From Leptospirales bacterium (GTDB lineage: Bacteria; Spirochaetota; Leptospiria; Leptospirales; Leptonemataceae): DNA of 13,857 bases. Under the pieces are notes generated by a model, which saw only the letters and a program-made list of their open reading frames with translations, made no database searches and was not told where the DNA came from. The stretch covers positions 1-13,857 of the forward strand of contig JABAAI010000017.1 in assembly GCA_014238825.1 (NCBI GenBank), written 5' to 3'. Made by a program: the position numbers and the translations under genes. This document shows positions 7,169 through 13,857 of the stretch, one piece after another; the first letter of the stretch is position 1, and every line of letters starts with the position of its first letter.

Positions 7169-8221
7169 ATGCAATATCGAAAATTATCTTATACAGACTT
7201 AGAGTTAAGCCTTATTGGTCTAGGCACGATGACTTGGGGTGTTCAAAATACAGAGGAAGAGGCACATGCCCAGCTGAATTATGCCTTAGAAAATGGTGTA
7301 AATTTTATAGATACGGCTGAGATGTATCCGATCCCACCACAGAAAAAATTATATGGTATTACTGAAAGCTACATAGGCACGTGGTTGCAGGCTAATTCTA
7401 ATAAAAGAGAGCAGATAATTATTGCAACAAAGGTGGTAGGACCTGGTGCCTTTATGAGATATATACGCAATGGTCCACGGCTTAATAAAGAGCACATTCA
7501 TCAGGCGCTAGAAGCTAGCTTAAAGCGTTTAAAGACAGATTATATAGACCTCTATCAGCTCCATTGGCCAGAGCGGAGGACAAATTTCTTTGGTCAGTTG
7601 GGCTACCCCTCGAAACTGGACAAAGATGAGGATGCTATTTCTATAAAAGAGACTTTGGAGGCTTTGGCAGAATTAGTTCAATCTGGCAAAATTAAATATA
7701 TTGGAGTTTCTAATGAAACAGCCTGGGGGGTTCATGAATTTTTGAGAATCCATCAGCAAGAAGGGATTGGACCAAGAATTGTAAGTATTCAAAATCCATA
7801 CAATTTATTAAATCGTAGCTTTGAAGTGGGACTATCTGAATTTTCACACCGTGAAGAAGTAGATCTATTACCCTATTCACCTTTGGGATTTGGTGTTCTT
7901 TCTGGTAAATATTGCGATGGAGCAAAACCTGAGGGGGCACGCCTTAGTTTATATGGCAAAAATTATAGTCGTTATACAAATGAGATTTGTAATCAGGCGA
8001 CCGATAACTATGTCAGTATTGCCAAGAAGCACGGTTTAGATCCCGCTCAAATGGCCTTGGCCTTTGTGAATAGCCGTCCATTTGTAGCTAGTAATATTAT
8101 TGGAGCAACAAATCTTAAACAATTAGCAACAAATATTAATAGCGTAGATTTGAAATTATCTTCTGAGATTCTAAAAGAAATCGAAGTAGTTCACAATAGA
8201 TATCCTAATCCGGCACCATAG
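7169..8221 (+). CDS. tas: Tas-like aldo/keto reductase
   Basis: Cytoplasmic NADPH-dependent oxidoreductase of the aldo/keto reductase superfamily with a single TIM-barrel domain. The 350-residue product tracks E. coli Tas (346 residues) end to end, including GLGTMTWGVQNTEEEAHAQL (17-36), the long AEMYPIPPQ loop and LYQLHWPERRTNFFGQLGY (128-146). IGVSNETAWGV, NPYNLLNRSFEVGL, LDPAQMALAFV and the final YPNPAP also match. The catalytic tetrad is visible as Asp48, Tyr53, Lys88 and His132. The physiological substrate of Tas is not well defined; the E. coli gene was found through suppression of a tyrosine auxotrophy. AGAAG before ATG 7169 is a weak ribosome binding site. nadB follows after 30 bases, and a six-bp inverted repeat (8217-8234) spans this gene's stop codon. 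Confidence 0.92.
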   Translation: MQYRKLSYTDLELSLIGLGTMTWGVQNTEEEAHAQLNYALENGVNFIDTAEMYPIPPQKKLYGITESYIGTWLQANSNKREQIIIATKVVGPGAFMRYIRNGPRLNKEHIHQALEASLKRLKTDYIDLYQLHWPERRTNFFGQLGYPSKLDKDEDAISIKETLEALAELVQSGKIKYIGVSNETAWGVHEFLRIHQQEGIGPRIVSIQNPYNLLNRSFEVGLSEFSHREEVDLLPYSPLGFGVLSGKYCDGAKPEGARLSLYGKNYSRYTNEICNQATDNYVSIAKKHGLDPAQMALAFVNSRPFVASNIIGATNLKQLATNINSVDLKLSSEILKEIEVVHNRYPNPAP

Positions 8222-8251
8222 GCCTTTACCTATGATTAAGTTCTAGTTGAT

Positions 8252-9895
8252 GTGCAAGAAAAAATAAAGCAAACAGATTTTCTTATTATCGGGAGTGGTA
8301 TTTCTGGCCTCTACCTATCAAGCTTGTTATCAGAATTTGGGGCTGTCACTGTTGTAACCAAAGACAAAATAACTGAATCAAATACATACTATGCACAAGG
8401 TGGGATTGCCTCTGTTATGCGCAATGTCGATAGCTTTGAGAGTCATATTAAAGATACAATTAATGCAGGTTCTGGCCTCTGTAATATTAAAGCGGTCGAG
8501 CTAATGGTAAGAGAGGGTCCCTCTCATATTCAAAAACTAATGGCGATGGGGACTTCTTTTGTCCGTAAGGCATCAGGCGATTTAGATTTGCACAAGGAGA
8601 GCGGCCATAGTCAAAGGAGAATTGTTCATAGCACTGATGTTACAGGGAAAGAAATTGAGGAGAGTCTAGTAAATGCCGCTCGTAAAAAGAATATCACAAT
8701 CTTAGAACACACTAGTGCCGTAGAACTTCTTGGATCTCACCACCTCGAAAATAATATAGAAAATAATAGAACTAGTACTTCCTGCTTTGGTGCCTATATT
8801 TATTCGCGTAAGACTTGGGATATTATTCCCATAAGAGCTAAGGCAACAATTTTAGCTACAGGTGGGGCAGGGCAAGTTTATCTTCATAGTACAAATCCTT
8901 CTGTCGCAACGGGAGATGGTATTGCACTTGCTTATCGCTTAGGAGCAAAAATTGCGAATATGGAATTTTATCAATTCCATCCTACGACCTTCTATAATCC
9001 AAAAAACGGACGTTCTTTTTTACTTAGTGAGGCTTTGCGTGGCGAAGGAGGGATTATACGTAATAGCAAGGCTATACCATTTTTGAAAGATTATGATCCA
9101 CGTGGTGAACTGGCTACTCGTGATATTGTGGCACGAGCAATTGATAAGGAACTAAAAGAGAGCGGGGCAAAGCATGCTTATTTGGATATGACTCATCTTT
9201 CTAAGCAGAGATTAAAAACTAAGTTTCCTAATATCTATAACAGTCTTCTAAATGAAAATATAGATATTAGTAAAGATTTAGTTCCGATAGTGCCAGCAGC
9301 TCATTATATGTGTGGAGGTGTCTTTACTGATTTGTGGGGTCAAACAAATATAGCAGGGCTCTATGCCCTGGGTGAGACTGCCTGTACAGGGGTTCATGGT
9401 GGTAATCGCTTAGCTTCTAATAGTCTTCTCGAGAGCTTAGTTTTTGCCTCTCAAATAGCCAAAAAATTAAAAGATGAAGTACCTTCTCATTCTGATAAAA
9501 AATTAAAGATTAAAGCTTGGAAGAAGGAGAATTTGTCTAGCCCGCAAGAGTGGATAGTCATTCGCCATAATTTAGAAGAGATAAAACGTATTATGTGGAA
9601 CTATATAGGCATTCATCGTTCCAATCATCGGCTTAAACTGGCTCAAAAGCATATTCGTTTATTACTTACCGAAATTGAAAACTACTATCAGCGGAGCCAT
9701 GTCCAAAATAAAATTCTTGAGTTAAGAAATTTATCCTTGGTTGCATCCCTTATCATCGATTCTGCTTTAAGTCGTAAGGAGAGTCGGGGGCTTCATTATA
9801 ATTCAGATTATCCTATCAATTCTAAGCAATCAGAAGAATATACCTTTCTTGTAAATAAACTTGAATCTAAAATAGATAAATATGAGCAAAAATAA
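8252..9895 (+). CDS. nadB: L-aspartate oxidase
   Basis: FAD enzyme that oxidises L-aspartate to iminoaspartate, the first step of de novo NAD synthesis; NadA then makes quinolinate. The 547-residue product matches E. coli NadB (540 residues). The FAD-binding motif GSGISG (14-19) is followed by STYYAQGG-like NTYYAQGGIASV (44-55), GGHSHRR-like SGHSQRRIVH (117-126) and ATGGAGQVY (202-210). The active-site region EFYQFHPTTF (238-247), RGEGG (263-267), TRDIVARAI with Arg290 and PAAHYMCGG with His351 follow the flavin succinate-dehydrogenase fold. The C-terminal helical domain ends with RKESRGLHY (508-516), typical of NadB rather than SdhA/FrdA. The start is GTG 8252: an overlapping ATG is in another frame and stops at once. 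The gene's end overlaps miaA by 14 bases, suggesting coupled translation. nadA and nadC are not in the window. Confidence 0.95.
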   Translation: MQEKIKQTDFLIIGSGISGLYLSSLLSEFGAVTVVTKDKITESNTYYAQGGIASVMRNVDSFESHIKDTINAGSGLCNIKAVELMVREGPSHIQKLMAMGTSFVRKASGDLDLHKESGHSQRRIVHSTDVTGKEIEESLVNAARKKNITILEHTSAVELLGSHHLENNIENNRTSTSCFGAYIYSRKTWDIIPIRAKATILATGGAGQVYLHSTNPSVATGDGIALAYRLGAKIANMEFYQFHPTTFYNPKNGRSFLLSEALRGEGGIIRNSKAIPFLKDYDPRGELATRDIVARAIDKELKESGAKHAYLDMTHLSKQRLKTKFPNIYNSLLNENIDISKDLVPIVPAAHYMCGGVFTDLWGQTNIAGLYALGETACTGVHGGNRLASNSLLESLVFASQIAKKLKDEVPSHSDKKLKIKAWKKENLSSPQEWIVIRHNLEEIKRIMWNYIGIHRSNHRLKLAQKHIRLLLTEIENYYQRSHVQNKILELRNLSLVASLIIDSALSRKESRGLHYNSDYPINSKQSEEYTFLVNKLESKIDKYEQK

Positions 9896-10832
9896 AAAAA
9901 CTGCTTTGATTTCAAAAGTCTTTGTGGTGCTTGGTCCTACAGCATCAGGTAAAACGGCAGCCCTCGCATCTTTAAGTGGAGATAAATATGAAGTTATTTC
10001 CTGTGATTCACGCCAGGTTTATAGTGAATTAGAAATTGCAACAGCTGCCCCTTCCTGTGAATTGATCAAACATTTACCGCATCATTTACTTTCGATTATT
10101 TCTCCCCAACAAAAATTTACTGCAGGCATGTTCATGAGACAGGCGCAAGATGCTATAAAAGATATTCATGAGCGTTGTAAAATAGCTATTGTTTCTGGAG
10201 GGGCGGGTTTTTATTTTCGAGCCCTCAAAACGGGAATGTTTCCAGTAGAGACCTCTCCCGAAGCACGTCAAAAAGTAGCAGCCCTATCAGCTAATGAAAA
10301 ATTAGCTTTACTAAGTAAACTAGATCCCCAAGCTCTTGTCTCAGCAGAAGAACAGGCCAGTCAAGGTAGAATTCATCCCAACGATCAGTACCGTATTACA
10401 CGTGCTTTGGAAATCATCTTTTCGACTGGTACTAAGAAATGGAGCCTCTTTTGGGAAGAGGTATTAGCAAAACAAAATGACCTAGCAAAAGACATTGATT
10501 TCAGGGGATTTTGGCTTAAGCCAGCTGCAGATGAGGCAAAGCAATCTATTCACAAAAGAGCCAAGGAAATGGTAGCAGATGGTATCGTCTCTGAGGTTGG
10601 CAGGGTTTATCAAAAATATGGAGACTGCGAGGGGCTTTCTACTATAGGTTGTAAGGAGGCTTTACGAGTTTATTTGGGCAAATCTTCGGAGTCGGAGCTT
10701 AGCTTAAAATTAGCTCGCGGTCATCTTTACTATGCCAAGAAGCAACGTGTCTGGTTTAATAAGGAAAAAGATATTGAAGCCATAAAACCTAGTGAATTTA
10801 AAATGCGCTGGAAGATGCTTGAAGATAGCTGA
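9882..10832 (+). CDS. miaA: tRNA dimethylallyltransferase (isopentenyl transferase), divergent
   Basis: Transfers a dimethylallyl group to N6 of adenosine 37 in tRNAs that read UNN codons. The 316-residue product has the P-loop GPTASGKT (18-25), the catalytic Asp42 in CDSRQVY, ATAAPS (53-58), HPNDQYRITRALE (165-177) and the C-terminal YAKKQRVWF (284-292). The usual GGTxLY motif is GGAGFY (106-111), so the conserved catalytic Thr is Ala108. The usual IGYKE is IGCKE (255-259). Both changes lie in otherwise well-kept context, so I infer a divergent functional enzyme or a paralogue rather than a decayed gene. The DSRQ/TAAPS pair is, as I recall, more typical of Bacteroidota-type MiaA than of the common GTAKP form. 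It starts inside nadB and has no Shine-Dalgarno. It converges on radC with a 23-base gap that holds no clear terminator. Confidence 0.88.
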   Translation: MSKNKKTALISKVFVVLGPTASGKTAALASLSGDKYEVISCDSRQVYSELEIATAAPSCELIKHLPHHLLSIISPQQKFTAGMFMRQAQDAIKDIHERCKIAIVSGGAGFYFRALKTGMFPVETSPEARQKVAALSANEKLALLSKLDPQALVSAEEQASQGRIHPNDQYRITRALEIIFSTGTKKWSLFWEEVLAKQNDLAKDIDFRGFWLKPAADEAKQSIHKRAKEMVADGIVSEVGRVYQKYGDCEGLSTIGCKEALRVYLGKSSESELSLKLARGHLYYAKKQRVWFNKEKDIEAIKPSEFKMRWKMLEDS

Positions 10833-10855
10833 ATACTAATGTAGTTAGGCAGAGC

Positions 10856-11524
10856 TTAAGCGGCAATAGACTTTAAGAAGCCTACTTCTTTGCAAGAATA
10901 TATCCCATCTAAACCTACAATATACTGATCTATTAAAATAATACCTAATTCTCCAATTACTTTTTTTAGCTTCTGCATGCTCTGTAAATCAGCAGGGCTT
11001 GCCTTTGCACTTTCATCTGGATGATTATGGGCAATTAGAGCTTGAGATGCTCTGTCATTAACTAATACTTTGATTATATCGCGAAAATATACATTTACAG
11101 CATCGGCACCACCACGTGCTAGCAGATGTTCTTGAATCAAGCCAAAACTACGGTTAAAACTAAAGAGATAAAAATATTCTCTACCTAATCCCTCAAGTCT
11201 GCATTTCAAGTGCTTTGCTAAATTCGATAGCTTAATTTGCCTTTTTTTTGGCCATTCCAATTGGTACTGTCTTCTTGCTAATTCTATAGCAGCCATTATT
11301 ACAGAAGTACGACCTTCTCCAATTCCATTTATAGAAATAATAGTCTCTGGATCTAGGTACATGAGTCCTTTTTCTGTACGTGCTAGCTTAGCTAAATTTT
11401 TAGTAATTTCTGTCGCTTTTTTATTGCCAAAACTACAAAACAGCAGGGCAAAGAGTAATTCTTCAAAATCAAGATCTTCTGGCCTTTCCCAAAGTTTTTT
11501 CTTAAATCGTAGGCAGTTCATCAT
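10856..11524 (-). CDS. radC: RadC-family JAB/MPN domain protein
   Basis: The 222-residue RadC (YeeS-type) protein has an N-terminal helix-hairpin-helix region with NGIGEGRT (66-73). The C-terminal JAMM metalloprotease-like domain shows a candidate metal-coordinating Glu117 (REYFYLFSF), HNHP (His166, His168), Ser176 and Asp179, so the zinc-site pattern H-x-H-P-x(6)-S-x-x-D is complete. The family's usual HNHPSG reads HNHPDE, and the following DH-I-I-V reads DQYIV, both mild departures. Despite its name, RadC's role in DNA repair is disputed and its biochemical activity is not established. The product is about the usual family length. The gene starts with two ATG codons (11524 and 11521) and has no Shine-Dalgarno. 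It is divergent from proA across about 150 bases. Confidence 0.9.
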   Translation of the reverse strand: MMNCLRFKKKLWERPEDLDFEELLFALLFCSFGNKKATEITKNLAKLARTEKGLMYLDPETIISINGIGEGRTSVIMAAIELARRQYQLEWPKKRQIKLSNLAKHLKCRLEGLGREYFYLFSFNRSFGLIQEHLLARGGADAVNVYFRDIIKVLVNDRASQALIAHNHPDESAKASPADLQSMQKLKKVIGELGIILIDQYIVGLDGIYSCKEVGFLKSIAA

Positions 11525-11549
11525 TTTTCATAGTCCATGCTTGGCTAAC

Positions 11550-11576
11550 TTGACTAAGAGTTATACTATATCTTTG
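11550..11576 (+). promoter_or_regulatory. Candidate proA promoter (TTG, then TATCTTTG)
   Basis: In the radC-proA gap a TTGACT (11550-11555) is followed by TATCTTTG (11569-11576), about 100 bases upstream of the proA ATG. The second element fits the TAnnTTTG form described for Bacteroidota promoters. TATACT and TACTAT just before it could instead be sigma70-like -10 hexamers, but with poor spacing. CTTTGTGTAGT (11572-11582) recurs exactly upstream of lepB (281-291). This is only suggestive. Confidence 0.22.
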
Positions 11577-11677
11577 TGTAGTCTATGTATATAAACTTTT
11601 ATTTTATCATAGCAAAATATCTAGTTAATTTAAAAAAATGATTGAGCTTTAAGAGCAATATCCAATGTCTTTATATT

Positions 11678-12973
11678 ATGGAAGAAGACTTTATTAAAAA
11701 AGCAGAGGCTTACAAAGAGCAAGCAGCTAATCTTGCGAAGGCTTCCCGTTTAGCGAGACCTAAGATGCGATTGGCATCATTAGAGCAACGAAATGGTGTA
11801 TTACTTTGCTTAGCCTTGACTCTGGAGCAAGAGTTCACTATAAAGAGTATCGCTGAAGCTAATAAAATGGATATTACTAAAGCCAAAGCAGACGGTCTTA
11901 CACCAAGTTTGATTGATCGTTTAGAAATTACTCCTAGCCGATTAAAAGCTATGGTACAGGCCTTGAGAGACATAGCATTATTGCCTGATCCACTAGGGGA
12001 TGTTTTACAGGGGAAGACTTTGGCAAATGGAATTGAGTTGATTCAAAAAAGAGTTCCTTTAGGTGTTATTTTTACAATTTATGAATCAAGGCCCAATGTT
12101 ACAGTCGATGTTGGTGCTCTTTGTATTAAAAGTGGTAATTGTGCTATATTGCGTGGAGGCAGGGAAGCTTTTAATACAAATTTAATTCTCTTTAATCTTT
12201 TTACTAAAGCGATGAAGGAGAACGGTCTTGCTGAGGATGCCATCCAATTTGTAGAAGAAGTAGATCGGGCGTTTATGCTTGCTTTGCTTTGGCAAGAAGA
12301 ATGGATTGATTTACTTGTCCCTCGAGGTGGTGAAAAATTGATTAAATTTATTAGCGCTAATTCACGAATCCCGGTTGTTAAACATGATAAAGGGGTATGT
12401 AATTTATATATCGATGAGACTGCTCAAAAATCTCATGCTATTGACTTAGCAATTAACTCTAAGTTACAAAGGGCTTCTGTTTGCAATGCAATTGAGAACT
12501 TGATTATTCATAAAAATTTTGCCTATACTAAAGAATTACTAGAAAGCTTAAGAGAAGCCGGCGCCAAACTTTTTGCTTGCTCAAAAAGTCATAAGATATG
12601 TCCTAGCCTAGAGTTGATAGCGAAGGGAAATATAGATGCCGAATACTCTAAAGAATATCTTGATGAAAGCTTATCTGTGAAAATAGTTGAAGATATAGAC
12701 GAGGCGTTGAAGTTTATTTTTCGTTATGGAAGTGGGCATTCAGAAGGGATAGTGTCTCAAAGGCTAGAAAATATTAAATATTTTGAAAACAATGTAGATA
12801 CAGCAGCTGTGCTTGTAAATTGTTCTACTCGTTTCCATGATGGAGGTCAAATGGGTTTTGGAGCGGAGATTGGTATCTCTACAGGTCGGCTTCATGCTAG
12901 AGGGCCGATGACTTTAACAGATCTAACAACAACAACATATACTTTGAGTGGCAATGGACAAGTCCGAAAATAA
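11678..12973 (+). CDS. proA: Gamma-glutamyl phosphate reductase
   Basis: Second step of proline synthesis: NADPH-dependent reduction of glutamyl 5-phosphate (made by ProB) to glutamate 5-semialdehyde. The protein has the aldehyde-dehydrogenase fold and is cytoplasmic. The 431-residue product is close to E. coli ProA (417 residues). It shows RVPLGV-IF-IYESRPNVTVDV (125-145), LRGGREA (158-164), DLLVPRGGEKL (211-221) and the catalytic Cys269 in LQRASVCNAIE. DGGQMGFGAEIGIST-LHARGPM (388-411) forms the C-terminal signature. I chose ATG 11678; an upstream TTG at 11642 would add 12 residues outside the family alignment. No Shine-Dalgarno is visible. Its 3' end overlaps nadD by 20 bases. A proA-nadD neighbourhood is known from several bacterial groups, for example pseudomonads. 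proB is not in the window. Confidence 0.95.
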   Translation: MEEDFIKKAEAYKEQAANLAKASRLARPKMRLASLEQRNGVLLCLALTLEQEFTIKSIAEANKMDITKAKADGLTPSLIDRLEITPSRLKAMVQALRDIALLPDPLGDVLQGKTLANGIELIQKRVPLGVIFTIYESRPNVTVDVGALCIKSGNCAILRGGREAFNTNLILFNLFTKAMKENGLAEDAIQFVEEVDRAFMLALLWQEEWIDLLVPRGGEKLIKFISANSRIPVVKHDKGVCNLYIDETAQKSHAIDLAINSKLQRASVCNAIENLIIHKNFAYTKELLESLREAGAKLFACSKSHKICPSLELIAKGNIDAEYSKEYLDESLSVKIVEDIDEALKFIFRYGSGHSEGIVSQRLENIKYFENNVDTAAVLVNCSTRFHDGGQMGFGAEIGISTGRLHARGPMTLTDLTTTTYTLSGNGQVRK

Positions 12974-13703
12974 TTCTAATAATTCTACGATAAGAAGACG
13001 CGAAATAACAAATAACGGGGAATTCTTAAGAATAAACCGCTTAATTTTTGGTGGTTCTTTTGACCCACCACACCTAGGTCATCTTGAAATCTTACGCTAT
13101 ATCTTAAAAAATAACCCGAATATAGAAATTGATTTAATACCAGCGTTCATTTCTCCATTTAAACAAGGGGACGTGCCATCCGCCTCAACGAAAGATCGTC
13201 TCTGTATGCTAGAAGAACTAATCTGTAGTTTTGAAGAAGAGACTGCTCTTCATCGTAAGCCAAAGCAGATTAATCTATTAGATATAGAATTAAAAAGAGG
13301 TGCTCCTAGTTATACGTCAGAGACTTGCCGGATAATTCGTGCTAAGTATCCAAATCAAGAAATAGGGATACTTATTGGTGCTGATTCTCTGGCAGGATTA
13401 GAATTGTGGCATAAAATAGAAGAACTTTTATTTTATCATTCATTTTGGGTTCATTTGCGTGAAGGTTTTTCGAAGGAAAAAATAGAAATGATTTGCTCCA
13501 CACTATGCCAAAAATTTAGAAAATATACTCCTCGCATTCAAATATTTTGGAATAGTAACATAATATCTTGTTCTAGCTCTGATTTACGCCATTTACTATT
13601 GGAAAGAAAAGGAACTAATGTCGATAAGGAAATTAAAAGATATATTATTCCTAGGGTTTTAAAGTATATCGAGAATAGGAGTTTAGACGGACTTTATTAC
13701 TAG
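12954..13703 (+). CDS. nadD: Nicotinate-nucleotide adenylyltransferase
   Basis: Adenylates nicotinate mononucleotide to deamido-NAD, the step shared by de novo and salvage NAD synthesis. It is a nucleotidyltransferase of the HxGH class. The 249-residue product has IFGGSFDPPHLGH (31-43) with the catalytic HLGH, KRGAPSYTSET (114-123) and the family signature GADSLAGLELWHKIEELL (142-159). ISCSSSDLR (204-212), the ISSTxIR-like phosphate motif, and a C-terminal GLYY follow. It is slightly longer than typical (about 190-220 residues), with a polar 27-residue extension before the Rossmann strand. The start is therefore uncertain: ATG 12954 overlaps proA by 20 bases, a GTG lies two codons earlier, and no ATG, GTG or TTG was noticed between it and the core. 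It is a separate gene from nadB but serves the same pathway. Confidence 0.93.
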   Translation: MDKSENNSNNSTIRRREITNNGEFLRINRLIFGGSFDPPHLGHLEILRYILKNNPNIEIDLIPAFISPFKQGDVPSASTKDRLCMLEELICSFEEETALHRKPKQINLLDIELKRGAPSYTSETCRIIRAKYPNQEIGILIGADSLAGLELWHKIEELLFYHSFWVHLREGFSKEKIEMICSTLCQKFRKYTPRIQIFWNSNIISCSSSDLRHLLLERKGTNVDKEIKRYIIPRVLKYIENRSLDGLYY

Positions 13704-13762
13704 AATAAAATTTTAATTGATTTTTTATTCATATTTTAGATAATAGGGTTGGATGCTTTTTT

Positions 13763-13775
13763 AAGCAGAGTGCTT
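13763..13775. repeat. Short hairpin before the last gene
   Basis: AAGCA-GAG-TGCTT forms a five-bp stem with a three-base loop, preceded rather than followed by a T-run, six bases before the ATG at 13781. It is too small to call a terminator and could affect initiation of the next gene. Confidence 0.2.
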
Positions 13776-13780
13776 CATTT

Positions 13781-13857
13781 ATGGAACAAATTAAAAGTAT
13801 AATAGCCTCTAATATCTCAGAGGGAATGAGTTTTGATCAATCAGTATTTATAGATCC
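13781..13857 (+). CDS. 5' end of an unidentified gene, cut by the right edge
   Basis: ATG 13781 opens a frame of 25 full codons to the edge: M-E-Q-I-K-S-I-I-A-S-N-I-S-E-G-M, then S-F-D-Q-S-V-F-I-D. It begins 77 bases after nadD on the same strand. In several bacterial groups the gene after nadD is rsfS, the ribosome silencing factor, whose N-terminus has a helix followed by a VxxLD-like strand. The fragment is compatible with that pattern but far too short to identify it. No Shine-Dalgarno is seen. An in-frame stop shortly upstream supports a real start here. Confidence 0.5.
   Translation, partial: MEQIKSIIASNISEGMSFDQSVFID

Noticed and set aside
8217..8234. Six-bp inverted repeat across the tas stop codon (CATAGG/CCTATG) as a terminator
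   Set aside because: The stem is short, no T-run follows, and nadB begins only 18 bases later, which suggests read-through.
9882..10832. miaA as a decaying pseudogene because of its altered motifs
   Set aside because: The frame is intact at normal length, and P-loop, Asp42 and C-terminal motifs are kept, so a divergent functional gene is more likely.
10833..10855. Terminator between convergent miaA and radC
   Set aside because: The 23-base gap has no stem-loop with a T-run on either strand.
13704..13780. Terminator after nadD
   Set aside because: The gap is T-rich, but the only hairpin comes after the T-runs, so the order is wrong for a Rho-independent terminator in this direction.
1..13857. 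A defence island, mobile element or new multi-gene system
   Set aside because: Every confident gene belongs to a well-known housekeeping or biosynthetic family, and no transposase, integrase, toxin, nuclease pair or repeat array was seen.

Overview
This is an AT-rich (roughly 60-65% A+T by eye), densely coded stretch of a bacterial chromosome, consisting almost entirely of housekeeping and biosynthetic genes. A type I signal peptidase with a single N-terminal membrane anchor, E. coli-length ArgG, E. coli-like Tas and NadB, and a proA-nadD pair suggest a diderm (Gram-negative) bacterium. The phylum is left open. Tas, NadB and ArgG read much like proteobacterial proteins. The signal peptidase, IlvN and PfkB kinase look to me closer to spirochaete-type sequences, from memory only. 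Gene starts almost entirely lack Shine-Dalgarno sequences, which is unusual for either group. No tRNA, rRNA, CRISPR array, insertion sequence, phage gene or toxin/defence gene was found.

Layout from left to right. (1) Positions 1-314 hold a doubtful minus-strand gene fragment and two strong inverted repeats. (2) A forward cluster follows with gaps of 13, 18 and 41 bases: lepB (signal peptidase I), ilvN (acetolactate synthase regulatory subunit), a PfkB/adenosine-kinase-like kinase, and argG (argininosuccinate synthase). (3) A reverse UvrD/PcrA helicase gene overlaps the 3' end of argG by 38 bases, tail to tail. (4) A non-coding gap of about 330 bases holds a long inverted repeat and a possible 19-codon leader ORF. 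(5) A forward group follows: tas (aldo/keto reductase), nadB (L-aspartate oxidase) and miaA (tRNA isopentenyltransferase); the last two overlap by 14 bases. (6) radC lies on the reverse strand, convergent with miaA. (7) A forward group of proA and nadD (overlapping by 20 bases) is followed by the start of an unidentified gene cut by the right edge.

The genes serve several ordinary pathways: branched-chain amino acids (ilvN), arginine (argG), proline (proA) and de novo NAD (nadB makes iminoaspartate; nadD adenylates nicotinate mononucleotide). The rest are protein export (lepB), DNA repair (UvrD, and RadC by family name) and tRNA modification (miaA). This suggests an organism able to make its own amino acids and NAD rather than a strongly reduced symbiont. 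The partner genes ilvB, nadA, nadC, proB and argH are not in the window.

I did not find a new multi-gene system. The points most worth a second look are local: an Arg in the ATP-binding loop of ArgG, an Ala at the usual catalytic Thr of MiaA, two large insertions in LepB, the structured gap before tas, the near-perfect palindrome near the left edge, and the general lack of Shine-Dalgarno sites.
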